From Actinoalloteichus hymeniacidonis (GTDB taxonomy: Bacteria; Actinomycetota; Actinomycetes; Mycobacteriales; Pseudonocardiaceae), in assembly GCF_014203365.1 (NCBI RefSeq), contig NZ_JACHIS010000001.1:1240001-1304000 (forward strand): a stretch of DNA of 64,000 nucleotides, read 5' to 3'. Below are positions 42,606 through 52,398 of this stretch, piece by piece. The position numbers were made by a program, and so were the translations under genes. Position 1 is the first letter of the stretch, and every line of letters begins with the position of its first letter. The notes beneath the pieces are model-generated. The model had not been told where the DNA came from. It saw only the letters and a list, made by a program, of their open reading frames with translations, and did not search any database.

Positions 42606-44323
42606 CGGAGTTCGGCCTCCTCGGCGCGCACGACCCACTGGGCGAACCGCTCGCCGTCGGTCCGGCCTGCCAGGTAGCGGCGCACCAGCCGTTCCACATA
42701 GTCGGGTAGCTCGGCGGAGGTGACCTTGTGCCCGCGCAGCTTGCGGCCGAAACCGGAATCCAGCCCCAGCCCGCCGCCCAGGTGCACCTGGAAGCCCTCG
42801 ACCTGCGCCCCGTCGGCGTCGACGACGATCTGTCCCTTGAGGCCGATGTCGGCGACCTGGGTTCGCGCGCAGGCGTTCGGGCAGCCGTTCAGATTCACCG
42901 TGACCGGGTCGACGACGCCCTCCTGGACGTCGGCCAGCCGCCGATCCAGCTCCTCGACCAACGCGATCGCCCTGGCCTTGGTCTCGACGATCGCCAACTT
43001 GCAGAACTCCAGGCCGGTGCACGCCATCACGCCCTGCCGCCACGGCGACGGGTTGCTGTAAAGACCGAGCCCGGCCAACTCCGATTGCAGCGAGTCCAAC
43101 TCGGCATCGGGCACATCCAGCACCAACAGGTTCTGCTGCACCGTGGTGCGGACCCGCCCCGAACCGACCCGCTCCGCCGCCTTGGCCACCGCGACCAGCG
43201 TCGAACCCGAGACCCGGCCCGCCGTCGCCGCGAAACCGACGTAGTGCGCGCCGTCCCGCTGCCGGTGGACGCCGATGTGATCGCGGGTCGTCGTGGGCGG
43301 CTGCGGCGCGGGCCCGTCCAGCAGCCGACGTCCGAGGTACTCCTGTTCCAGCACCTCGCGGAACCGCTCGGCACCCCAATCGGCGACGAGGAACTTCAAC
43401 CGCGCCCGGTGCCGCAGCCTGCGGTAGCCGTAGTCGCGGAAGATCTGGGCCACGCCGTGCCAGACCTCGGGCACCTCCGCCAGCGGCACCCAGGTGCCCA
43501 ACCGCACGGCGAGCTTCGGATTGGTCGACAGACCACCGCCCACCCACAGGTCGAAACCGGGCCCGTGCTCGGGATGCTCGACACCGACGAAGGAGACGCA
43601 GTTCGTCTCGTGCACGACGTCCTGTCGGGGTGAGCCGGAGATCGCCGTCTTGAACTTGCGCGGCAGGTTCGACAGCGTCGGATCTCCGATGAACCGCCGG
43701 GTGATCTCCTCGATCGCGGGCGTGGCATCGATGATCTCGTCCTCGGCGATGCCCGCCACCGGGGAGCCGAGGACCACCCGAGGGCAGTCGCCGCAGGCCT
43801 CGGTGGTCGACAGGCCGACCGCCTCCAGCTTCGCCCAGATCGCCGGGACGTCCTCGATCCGCACCCAGTGCAGCTGGATGTTCTGTCGGTCGGTCAGATC
43901 GGCGGTGTCGCGCGCGTACATCTGGGAGATCTCGCCGATGGCGCGCAGCTGGGCGGTGGTCAGCAGCCCGCCGTCGACCCGCACCCGAAGCATGAAGTAC
44001 TCGTCGTCCAGCTCCTCCGGCTTCAGGACCGCCGTCCGGCCGCCGTCGATACCGGGCTTGCGCTGGGTGTACAGCCCCCACCAACGGAACCGGCCGCGCA
44101 GATCACCGGGATCGATGGAGTCGAAACCGCCCTGGGCGTAGATCGACTCGATGCGAGCCCGGACGTTGAGCGGATTGTCGTCCTTCTTGGACCGTTCGTT
44201 GGGATTGAGCGGCTCGCGGTAGCCCAGCGCCCACTGGCCCTCGCCGCGTTTCCGCTGCACCCCACGCGCCGATCGCGCTGCGCGACCGGGCGGCGTGGAG
44301 GTGGTCTGCTGCGGTGGAGTCAT
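42602..44323 (-). CDS. sirA: Ferredoxin-dependent sulfite reductase
   Basis: A 573-residue siroheme/4Fe-4S enzyme that reduces sulfite to sulfide with six electrons from ferredoxin. The siroheme face contains TDRQNIQLHW; TEACGDCPRVVLGSP carries the cysteine that can crosslink to a tyrosine in mycobacterial NirA. The cluster cysteines are in CTGLEFC and NGCPNAC. ATG at 44323 is used because GGAGG stands 9 nt upstream; a GTG 27 codons further up (44404) is less supported. It is the first structural gene of the operon, preceded by a leader peptide. Confidence 0.92.
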   Translation of the reverse strand: MTPPQQTTSTPPGRAARSARGVQRKRGEGQWALGYREPLNPNERSKKDDNPLNVRARIESIYAQGGFDSIDPGDLRGRFRWWGLYTQRKPGIDGGRTAVLKPEELDDEYFMLRVRVDGGLLTTAQLRAIGEISQMYARDTADLTDRQNIQLHWVRIEDVPAIWAKLEAVGLSTTEACGDCPRVVLGSPVAGIAEDEIIDATPAIEEITRRFIGDPTLSNLPRKFKTAISGSPRQDVVHETNCVSFVGVEHPEHGPGFDLWVGGGLSTNPKLAVRLGTWVPLAEVPEVWHGVAQIFRDYGYRRLRHRARLKFLVADWGAERFREVLEQEYLGRRLLDGPAPQPPTTTRDHIGVHRQRDGAHYVGFAATAGRVSGSTLVAVAKAAERVGSGRVRTTVQQNLLVLDVPDAELDSLQSELAGLGLYSNPSPWRQGVMACTGLEFCKLAIVETKARAIALVEELDRRLADVQEGVVDPVTVNLNGCPNACARTQVADIGLKGQIVVDADGAQVEGFQVHLGGGLGLDSGFGRKLRGHKVTSAELPDYVERLVRRYLAGRTDGERFAQWVVRAEEAELR

Positions 44324-44443
44324 CGGCTGCGACCTCCGAGAGGCGGGGCGCTGCGGCGAGTCCGAGGTGACCCGAGATACTTCCCCTGGGTGACCCGACG
44401 GCACGCCCGGCGCCGGCGAGTGGTGGGAACGCTGACGGCGGAG

Positions 44444-44530
44444 CTAGCGGCCCCGTCGGCACAGAGCGCTGGCGACGCGCTTGAGGTCGACGTGGCGCCG
44501 GGTGACGAGTCGAGTGCGCCGCGCTGTCAT
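44444..44530 (-). CDS. Leader peptide of the sulfur operon (RRHVDL family)
   Basis: A 28-residue ORF, ATG at 44530 and TAG at 44444-44446. The sequence contains TRRHVDLKRVASALCR, matching the short leader peptides found ahead of sulfur-assimilation genes in Streptomyces and relatives, with a single cysteine near the end. In mycobacteria, cysteine-rich leaderless peptides of this type act as cysteine-responsive attenuators of such operons. No Shine-Dalgarno precedes it; a TGGACC/CAGGCT promoter ends 7 nt before the ATG, fitting leaderless translation. About 120 nt separate it from sirA, room for an attenuation structure. Confidence 0.82.
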   Translation of the reverse strand: MTARRTRLVTRRHVDLKRVASALCRRGR

Positions 44531-44537
44531 GTTTTCG

Positions 44538-44567
44538 AGCCTGCCACGCACCGCGATGATCGGTCCA
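44538..44567 (-). promoter_or_regulatory. Putative promoter of the leader peptide and sulfur operon
   Basis: Reading the minus strand, TGGACC (44567-44562) is followed after 18 bp by CAGGCT (44543-44538), and 7 nt later by the leader peptide ATG. The arrangement predicts a transcript beginning at or near the start codon. Confidence 0.5.
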
Positions 44568-44820
44568 GATCCGACCGGATGCTGAGACTGGCATTGGATG
44601 ATCATCACAGTTCAGGAGAACGGGCGTCCGCGATCTGGTATGTCGGATCGGTGCCGGTCCCGCTCTGCGGAATGCCCGGCCGAGGGTGTTCCCGAACAGG
44701 TGCTCCCTGTGCTTCGGCGCCGCTACGCCCGGGCGCATCCGAGGTGGGGACGACGTCGGAAGCGGGCCGGGCCCCGCCCCGCCCGGTCCGGTGTTGCGCC
44801 TGCCAGGCACCCTGGACACC

Positions 44821-46047
44821 ATGCCCAGCTCACTTCCCGATGGCGAGCCGATGCCCGAGGACGGCGCGTTGCCCGCGCACGCCCTCGACGGCCTCGGTCG
44901 TCGACCCTTCGGGTTCTACGTGCACGTTCCCTTCTGCGCGACGCGGTGCGGATACTGCGATTTCAACACCTACACCGCCGGTGAACTGGGTTCCGGTGCG
45001 GGCCACGACTCCTGGGCGGACGGGGTACGTCGCGAACTGGAGCTGGCCGCGAAGGTGCTGCCCGAGGCGCCCCGGGTCGACACCGTCTTCGTCGGTGGTG
45101 GCACGCCCTCGCTGGTGGGCGCCGAGGCCCTCGGGGCGGTACTCGCCGGGATCGACGAGGTGTTCGGCCTGGCCGACGGCGCCGAGGTGACCACCGAGGC
45201 CAACCCCGAATCGACCTCGCCGGAGTTCTTCGCGGGCCTGCGCGCCGCCGGCTTCACCAGGGTCTCCCTGGGGATGCAGTCCGCCGCCTCGAACGTGCTG
45301 GCCGTGCTGGACCGGACCCACACCCCCGGCCGTGCCGCTGCGGCGGCCGCCGAGGCCGCCTCGGCGGGCTTCGACCACGTCAACCTCGACCTGATCTACG
45401 GCACTCCCGGCGAGACCGACGCGGATCTGCGTGCCTCGCTGGAGGCCGTGGTCGCCGCAGGCGTCGACCACGTCTCGGCGTACTCGTTGATCGTCGAGGA
45501 CGGCACCGCGTTGGCCAGGCGCGTCCGGTCCGGGGAACTGCCCGCGCCCGACGAGGACGTCCTGGCCGCGAGGTACGAGATGATCGACGACGCGCTCTCG
45601 GCGGCGGGTTTCGACTGGTACGAGGTGTCGAACTGGGCGGCCAGGTCGGGCGGCGAGGCGTCCTGGTGCAGGCACAACATCGGTTACTGGACCGGCGGGG
45701 ACTGGTGGGGCCTCGGACCGGGGGCACACAGCCATGTCGGTGGGGTCCGCTGGTGGAACGTGAAGCATCCGGCCCGATACAACGCCGTCCTCGCCGAGGG
45801 CCGCAGCCCCGGCGCGGGTCGGGAGATCCTCGACGAATCGGCTCGCCGGGTGGAGCGCGTCCTGTTGGAGATCCGCTTGGTCGGCGGCTTGTCGACCGAG
45901 CTGCTCGACGAGGCGGGCCTGCTGGCGGCCGCGCGGGCCGCCGACGATGGGCTGTTGGTGGCCGCGTCATTGGCCGCCGGGCGCTGTGTCCTCACCAGGC
46001 GGGGACGACTGCTGGCCGACGGACTCGTTCATCGACTGCTGGGCTGA
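44821..46047 (+). CDS. hemW: Radical SAM heme chaperone HemW
   Basis: A 408-residue radical SAM protein, formerly annotated as oxygen-independent coproporphyrinogen III oxidase. The CxxxCxxC motif is CATRCGYC (Cys39, Cys43, Cys46), followed by VGGGTPSL, the NPES segment and the LIYGTPGETDADL block; there is no extra N-terminal cysteine needed for a true HemN. A HemW C-terminal domain ends near VHRLLG. It is believed to insert heme into respiratory proteins. ATG at 44821 fits the family. It lies upstream of hrcA and divergent from the sulfur operon, a usual actinobacterial order (hemW-hrcA-dnaJ). Confidence 0.9.
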   Translation: MPSSLPDGEPMPEDGALPAHALDGLGRRPFGFYVHVPFCATRCGYCDFNTYTAGELGSGAGHDSWADGVRRELELAAKVLPEAPRVDTVFVGGGTPSLVGAEALGAVLAGIDEVFGLADGAEVTTEANPESTSPEFFAGLRAAGFTRVSLGMQSAASNVLAVLDRTHTPGRAAAAAAEAASAGFDHVNLDLIYGTPGETDADLRASLEAVVAAGVDHVSAYSLIVEDGTALARRVRSGELPAPDEDVLAARYEMIDDALSAAGFDWYEVSNWAARSGGEASWCRHNIGYWTGGDWWGLGPGAHSHVGGVRWWNVKHPARYNAVLAEGRSPGAGREILDESARRVERVLLEIRLVGGLSTELLDEAGLLAAARAADDGLLVAASLAAGRCVLTRRGRLLADGLVHRLLG

Positions 46048-46271
46048 CCTGGTTCGAACCGTCGATGCCCTCGGCGGCGGACGGCCGATCGTGGAGTCGG
46101 GCTCCCCACACCCGAGCACTCCCCGGGCCGGATGGGTAGGGAATGCGGCATCCGGAACGTAAACTCGACGGATGGTGGTGCTCGATTCCGTCGAGATCGC
46201 CGGACAGGGCCGGAGTCCGGCGCTGCGCACGGGCTTCTCGGACTGCGAACGACGGGCGGAGGTGTCAGACG

Positions 46272-47294
46272 GTGAGTGCCGATGATCGTCGGTTCGAGGT
46301 GTTGCGCGCCATCGTCGCCGACTACGTCTCCACCCACGAACCGGTGGGATCGAAGGCACTCGTCGAGCGGCACAACCTCGGCGTGTCCAGCGCCACGGTG
46401 CGCAACGACATGGTGGCGTTGGAGGACGACGGCCTGATCACCCAGCCGCACACCAGTGCGGGGCGGGTGCCGACGGACAAGGGCTACCGCTTGTTCGTCG
46501 ACCGGCTCAGCGAGGTCAAGCCGTTGTCCGGAGCCGAACGCCGGGCGATACAGAGCTTCCTCGACGGCGCGTTGGACCTGGACGACGTGCTCCGGCGCAG
46601 CGTCCGACTGCTCGCGCAGCTCACCAGGCAGGTCGCCGTGGTGCAGTACCCGACCCTGACCAGGGCGACGGTGCGGCACCTGGAGATCGTGAAGATCACC
46701 CCGGCGCGGTTGATGCTGGTGTTGATCACCGACACCGGCCGGGTCGATCAGCGGATGGTCGACCTCGGCGACGTGATCGACGACGAGGACGTCGCTCGGC
46801 TACGCGCGCTGCTCAACTCGGCCATGATCGAACAGCGGCTTCCGGAGGCCTCCGCCTCGGTGGCCGAACTCCCCGAACGGGCCGCCCCCGACCTGCGGGA
46901 GGTCCTCACCCGGGTCTGTAGCGTGCTGATCGAATCGTTGGTCGACCACCCGGAGGAGCGCCTGCTTCTCGGGGGCACCGCGAACCTGACCAGGAATGTC
47001 TCCGACTTCCCCGGCTCGCTCCGGCAGGTGTTGGAGGCATTGGAAGAGCAGGTCGTGGTGCTGCGATTGCTGGCCGCGGCCCGGGACCCCGGCACGGTGT
47101 TGGTGCGCATCGGCGTCGAGAACGAGGCCATGGAGATGCGCGACACCTCGGTGGTCTCGGTCGGTTATGGATCGCCGGGCAACGTGTTCGGCGGTATCGG
47201 TGTGGTCGGTCCGACACGGATGGACTACCCGGGGACGATGGCCGCCGTGCGGGCCGTCGCGGCCTATGTGGGGGAGATTCTCGCCGGTCGCTGA
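46272..47294 (+). CDS. hrcA: Heat-inducible transcription repressor HrcA
   Basis: A 340-residue HrcA, the repressor of class I heat-shock genes that binds CIRCE. It has the N-terminal winged helix ([25 protein letters not shown]), GYRLFVDRL, and the C-terminal GxxxNxxG-like dimer region ([12 protein letters not shown]) and GPTRMDY motif. GTG at 46272 has GGAGG 9 nt upstream. No perfect CIRCE repeat is present upstream; a lone GAGCACTCC does not pair. dnaJ follows. Confidence 0.93.
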   Translation: MSADDRRFEVLRAIVADYVSTHEPVGSKALVERHNLGVSSATVRNDMVALEDDGLITQPHTSAGRVPTDKGYRLFVDRLSEVKPLSGAERRAIQSFLDGALDLDDVLRRSVRLLAQLTRQVAVVQYPTLTRATVRHLEIVKITPARLMLVLITDTGRVDQRMVDLGDVIDDEDVARLRALLNSAMIEQRLPEASASVAELPERAAPDLREVLTRVCSVLIESLVDHPEERLLLGGTANLTRNVSDFPGSLRQVLEALEEQVVVLRLLAAARDPGTVLVRIGVENEAMEMRDTSVVSVGYGSPGNVFGGIGVVGPTRMDYPGTMAAVRAVAAYVGEILAGR

Positions 47295-47439
47295 AAGCCG
47301 ACCGGCGAAGAGAGCATGATGTAAGGCAGACAGGGTCCGATCGGACCCGATGATTCCGATGAGAATGCGTGCCGACGGCGCGCGGGCGAAAAGAACGCCG
47401 CGGTTCGGCGGGCGGGCTGCGGCAGGAGGACCGGAGAAA

Positions 47440-48603
47440 GTGGCCAGGGACTACTACGGCTTGCTCGGCGTGAGCAAGGACGCCAGCGCGGATCAGCTCA
47501 AGCGGGCTTATCGGAAGCTGGCAAGGGAGCTACACCCAGACGTCAACCCGGACCCGGCTGCGCAGCAGCGGTTCAGGGAGGTCACCACCGCCTACGAGGT
47601 GCTGACGGACCCCAAGAAGCGGCAGGTCGTCGACCTCGGCGGCGATCCGTTGGACAACGGCGGCGGCCGCTCCGGCGGCGGGGACCCCTTCGCGGGCTTC
47701 GGTGGTCTCGGCGACATCATGGACGCGTTCTTCGGCGGCAACGCCGGTGGGCAGAGCCGGGGCCCGCGCAGCAGGATGCAGCAGGGTTCGGATGCGCTGA
47801 TCAAGCTGCGGATGACCCTGGAGGACTGCGCCAGCGGCGTCAGCCGGGAGATCACCGTCGACACGGCTGTGTTGTGCGACACCTGCGCCGGGACCGGCTG
47901 CCAGGAGGACACCACCCCCTCGGTGTGTGACACCTGCGCCGGTAAGGGCGAGGTCCAGTCGGTGCAGCGCTCGTTCCTCGGCCAGGTCGTCACCGCTCGG
48001 CCCTGCCCCACCTGCCGTGGCTTCGGCGAGGTCATCACCGACCCCTGTGGCCAGTGCAGCGGCGAGGGCCGGGTGCGGTCCCGTCGGACGATCACGGTCA
48101 AGATCCCCGCGGGTGTCGCGGACGGCATGCGGGTGCGCCTGTCGGCCCAGGGTGAGGTCGGCGTCGGCGGTGGTCCCGCAGGCGACCTCTACGTCGAGGT
48201 CGACGAGGTCGAGCACGACACCTTCACCCGGGACGGCTCGGATCTGCACTGCACCCTGATGCTTCCGATGACCTCGGCGGCGCTGGGCACGGTCCTGCCG
48301 CTGGACACGCTGGACGGGACCGAGGAGATCCGGGTCGAACCCGGTACGCAACCCGGCACCCGCCTGCTGCTGACCGGCCAGGGGATGCCCAGGCTGCGCT
48401 CCAACGGCCGCGTCAGTGGTCGTGGCGACCTGCACGTGCATCTGGACGTCGTGGTGCCGACCCGGCTCGACGGCAGGCAGACCGACCTGCTGCGGGAACT
48501 GGCCGCGTTGCGCGACGAGGAATCCGAACTGGCCGCCAACGGCAACGGCCGGGTCAACGGCGGATTGTTCTCCCGGCTGCGCGACTCCTTCGGTTCCCGC
48601 TAG
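47440..48603 (+). CDS. dnaJ: Molecular chaperone DnaJ (DnaJ2)
   Basis: A 387-residue type I Hsp40 co-chaperone. The J domain begins [10 protein letters not shown] and includes HPD (32-34). A G/F-rich linker follows, then four zinc-binding repeats ([36 protein letters not shown]) and the C-terminal substrate-binding domains. It stimulates DnaK ATPase and delivers unfolded clients. GTG at 47440 is preferred, with GGAGGA upstream; a longer in-frame N-terminus is not typical. Located after hrcA, as in other actinobacteria. Confidence 0.93.
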   Translation: MARDYYGLLGVSKDASADQLKRAYRKLARELHPDVNPDPAAQQRFREVTTAYEVLTDPKKRQVVDLGGDPLDNGGGRSGGGDPFAGFGGLGDIMDAFFGGNAGGQSRGPRSRMQQGSDALIKLRMTLEDCASGVSREITVDTAVLCDTCAGTGCQEDTTPSVCDTCAGKGEVQSVQRSFLGQVVTARPCPTCRGFGEVITDPCGQCSGEGRVRSRRTITVKIPAGVADGMRVRLSAQGEVGVGGGPAGDLYVEVDEVEHDTFTRDGSDLHCTLMLPMTSAALGTVLPLDTLDGTEEIRVEPGTQPGTRLLLTGQGMPRLRSNGRVSGRGDLHVHLDVVVPTRLDGRQTDLLRELAALRDEESELAANGNGRVNGGLFSRLRDSFGSR

Positions 48604-48720
48604 TCACCGACGGCAGGCGCGAGAGCAGCGGGGCGGGGCCGGTCGTGTCCGGACCTCGGCTACGCGCGTGGCGGGTGTGCCGCGTTACCGGCGACAACAG
48701 TTGATGGGATGGGAAAGACG

Positions 48721-49485
48721 ATGACCGCTGCGGTGCCGCCGCCCCCGCTGGCCAGGGACGGGCTGCCGCTGTTCCTGACCGAGCTTCCCGAGGGCGACCG
48801 GGTGGAGCTCTCGGGCCCGGAGGGGCGGCACGCCGCGACGGTGACCCGACTGCGGGTCGGCGAGCACCTTTTGGTGTCGGACGGGCGGGGCGGCATCGGC
48901 CGGGCCGAGGTGACCTCGGTCGCCAAGGACACCCTGTCGGCCCGGATCCTGCAGCGGGCGCAGGAGCCGGAACCGGCGCTGCGGATGACCCTCGTCCAAG
49001 CCCTGCTCAAGGGTGACCGCAGCGAACTGGCCGTCGACCAGTCCGTGGAGGTCGGAGTCGACGCGCTGGTTCCGTGGCGGGCCGCGCACAGCGTCGTCCG
49101 ATGGGACAGCGGGCCGCGTGGCGCGAAGGCCCTGGAGCGTTGGCGTTTCATGGCCCGCGCGGCGACCAAGCAGGCCCGCCGATCCTGGCTGCCGCCGGTG
49201 TCCGAGGCGGTGAACCTGACCGAACTCGTCGAGCGGGTACGGGCGGCGACGCTGGCCGTGGTGCTGCACGAGTCCGCCTCGGCGCGGCTGAGCTCGATCG
49301 AGCTGCCGACGACGGGCGAACTGCTGCTCGTGGTGGGCCCGGAGGGCGGCATCGAGCCGAGCGAACTGAGCAGGCTCGTCGAGGCGGGCGCCCGCCCTGC
49401 CCTGCTCGGTGACACGGTGCTGCGGGCCTCCACGGCGGGCGTGGCCGCGTTGGGCGTGCTCTCGGTCGCAGGCGGGCGCTGGTAG
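48721..49485 (+). CDS. rsmE: 16S rRNA (uridine1498-N3)-methyltransferase RsmE
   Basis: A 254-residue SPOUT-class methyltransferase modifying U1498 of 16S rRNA. The trefoil-knot motifs are LVVGPEGGIEPSEL and LGDTVLRASTAGVAAL; the N-terminal PUA-like domain includes GPEGRHAATVTRLRVGE. ATG at 48721 is preferred, with ATGGGA upstream; ATG at 48709 would add four residues. It follows dnaJ, as in many actinobacteria. Confidence 0.9.
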   Translation: MTAAVPPPPLARDGLPLFLTELPEGDRVELSGPEGRHAATVTRLRVGEHLLVSDGRGGIGRAEVTSVAKDTLSARILQRAQEPEPALRMTLVQALLKGDRSELAVDQSVEVGVDALVPWRAAHSVVRWDSGPRGAKALERWRFMARAATKQARRSWLPPVSEAVNLTELVERVRAATLAVVLHESASARLSSIELPTTGELLLVVGPEGGIEPSELSRLVEAGARPALLGDTVLRASTAGVAALGVLSVAGGRW

Positions 49486-49960
49486 CGGTAGGACGAGGAC
49501 ACCCGGGTCCGCCCTCGCGTGCTCGGCGGGTGCCGACCGGGAACGCCCACCGGGATCGCGGCTCGCCGCACACTGATTGTGCGCGGAACGACTTACTCGC
49601 CGGCTAACGCGGTTCGCTTATCGCCCGACGCAACAATTGGTTTGCCGATAAAGGGATTCGGTCCGTGACGGCCTCGCTGCCACGCGTAGTGGCGTTTCCT
49701 GTTGCTAATTTCCAGAGTGTTCGGCGTCTCTTGACGCACCGCTTGCTTTTCTCGGTCGAACCACTGTTCTGTTTTGGCTTTTGTCGATCGCTTGGCCGCC
49801 AACCAGCGCGAATTCGTCGGCGTGAGTTGCCACTGCGGCTGTGGTCGGTTGCCTGGGCCGCAGATTTCCGCCGCGATTACCGGTCGAGAACGGGCGGCGG
49901 ACAACCGAAGACCGGACCACCTGCAACCCCTGTTCGTCACCGAGGTTTAGCCTGCACGTC
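49486..49960. other. Long, comparatively AT-rich intergenic region
   Basis: About 475 bp without a recognised gene. The middle (roughly 49600-49800) is noticeably richer in A and T than its surroundings. A possible 115-codon frame on the minus strand (49593-49940) lacks a ribosome binding site and resembles nothing known. TAGCCT at 49948-49953 ends 7 nt before the HIT gene start and is probably its -10 element. Confidence 0.5.
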
Positions 49961-50344
49961 ATGAGCGATCCGGAGTCCGACTGTCTTTTCTGCAAGCTGC
50001 TCGAAGGTGAACTGCCGTGCAGCGTGATCCGTGAGACAGACACCACTTTCGCGTTCCGGGATATCCATCCCCAGGCGCCCACCCACGTACTTCTCGTCCC
50101 GCGCACGCACTATCCGGACGCGGCCACTCTGGCGGCGGAGGACCCGGCCCTGCTGGTCGATCTCTTCCACGTCGCCGCCGACGTCGCCGAGGAGGAAGGC
50201 GTCGCGGAGAGCGGCTACCGGCTGCTGTTCAACACCGGTGCGGACGCGGGTCAGACCGTCTTCCACGCGCACCTGCACCTACTGGGCGGCCAGCCGCTCG
50301 GCCCGCTGGTCGGCAACCCGCAGGGCGGCGCGCCCAAGGCGTGA
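49961..50344 (+). CDS. HIT family nucleotide-binding protein (histidine triad)
   Basis: A 127-residue HINT-type protein. The histidine triad is [11 protein letters not shown] (His102, His104, His106); CLFC near the N-terminus is a typical zinc-site half. These dimeric enzymes hydrolyse purine nucleoside phosphoramidates and adenylated intermediates. ATG at 49961 has no Shine-Dalgarno; TAGCCT ends 7 nt upstream, pointing to leaderless translation. A hairpin lies 46 bp downstream, before phoH. Confidence 0.9.
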   Translation: MSDPESDCLFCKLLEGELPCSVIRETDTTFAFRDIHPQAPTHVLLVPRTHYPDAATLAAEDPALLVDLFHVAADVAEEEGVAESGYRLLFNTGADAGQTVFHAHLHLLGGQPLGPLVGNPQGGAPKA

Positions 50345-50389
50345 GCCTGCACGTCCGGACCCGACCGGACACCCCTGCCCAAAGACGAA

Positions 50390-50418
50390 GCCCGGCGGAG
50401 ACCGAGCCACCGCCGGGC
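50390..50418 (+). terminator. GC-rich hairpin after the HIT gene
   Basis: GCCCGGCGG (50390-50398) and CCGCCGGGC (50410-50418) form a 9-bp stem with an 11-nt loop. No T-tract, but it separates the HIT and phoH transcription units. Confidence 0.6.
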
Positions 50419-50589
50419 CGATGCATCCGACGCTCTCCCCGGCGGCCCACACCGCCCGATACCGACGGCGTCCGCGCCCGGCCGCAGGGCACGCAGGGAT
50501 TTATCACGCGTGCGTTCGGTCGTGCGTTACAGCTAGCATCGAAGTGTCGTCAAGGCAGGGCCTGCTCAGGTGGGCCGGAGGCAGTCAGC

Positions 50590-51755
<1,166 letters not shown>

Positions 51756-51759
<4 letters not shown>

Positions 51760-52352
51760 ACACGGTGAGTATCGAGATCGCCAACGAATCAGGCGTGGCG
51801 GTTGAGGAGACCTCCATCGTCGCCGCCGCTCGCTATGCACTGGATCGGATGGGCGTCAGCGCGCTCGCCGAGTTGTCGGTGCTGCTTGTCGAGCTGGAGG
51901 CGATGGCAGATCTGCATGAACGGTGGATGGACCTACCCGGTCCCACCGATGTGATGGCATTCCCCATGGACGAGCTCGACTCGGCACGCAGGCCCGACAC
52001 CGCCGCCTCCGGGCCCGCGTTGCTCGGGGACATCGTGTTGTGTCCCGAGTTCGCTCGGGAACAGGCGAAGAAGGCCGGGCACAGCCTGCTCGACGAGTTG
52101 CACCTGCTGACCGTGCACGGCGTGCTGCACCTGCTGGGCTACGACCATGCCGAGCCCGCCGAGGAACGCGAGATGTTCGGGCTGCAGAACCGGCTGTTGG
52201 CCGATTTCCGGGCCACCTCGCGGGATGCGCTGGCCACGGCGGCCCGAGACGACGCCGACTCCCGGGTGCTCGGTGCGGTCGGGCTGGAAGGCGATGGTGC
52301 CGAGGACGAGGGTGGCGAGCCCGCCACCTCGCCGGGGGAACCGAATCGGTGA
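51756..52352 (+). CDS. ybeY: Endoribonuclease YbeY
   Basis: A 198-residue YbeY metalloprotein needed for 16S rRNA 3' maturation and ribosome quality control. The zinc motif is [11 protein letters not shown] (His121, His125, His131); [10 protein letters not shown] and [10 protein letters not shown] are the other conserved blocks. An extended acidic C-terminal tail of about 40 residues is present. GTG at 51756 overlaps the phoH stop; GTG at 51765 is another option. Confidence 0.92.
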
Positions 52353-52398
52353 TCGACACACCCGGCGGCCCTGAGTCTCTTCGATGGGGAGCCCCTTC

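Noticed and set aside
46080-46140. CIRCE element upstream of hrcA
   Set aside because: Only one half-like word (GAGCACTCC) is present; the required inverted partner at 9-nt spacing is missing.
49593-49940. 115-codon minus-strand frame in the AT-rich gap
   Set aside because: No ribosome binding site, odd composition and no recognisable similarity; kept only as part of the intergenic description.
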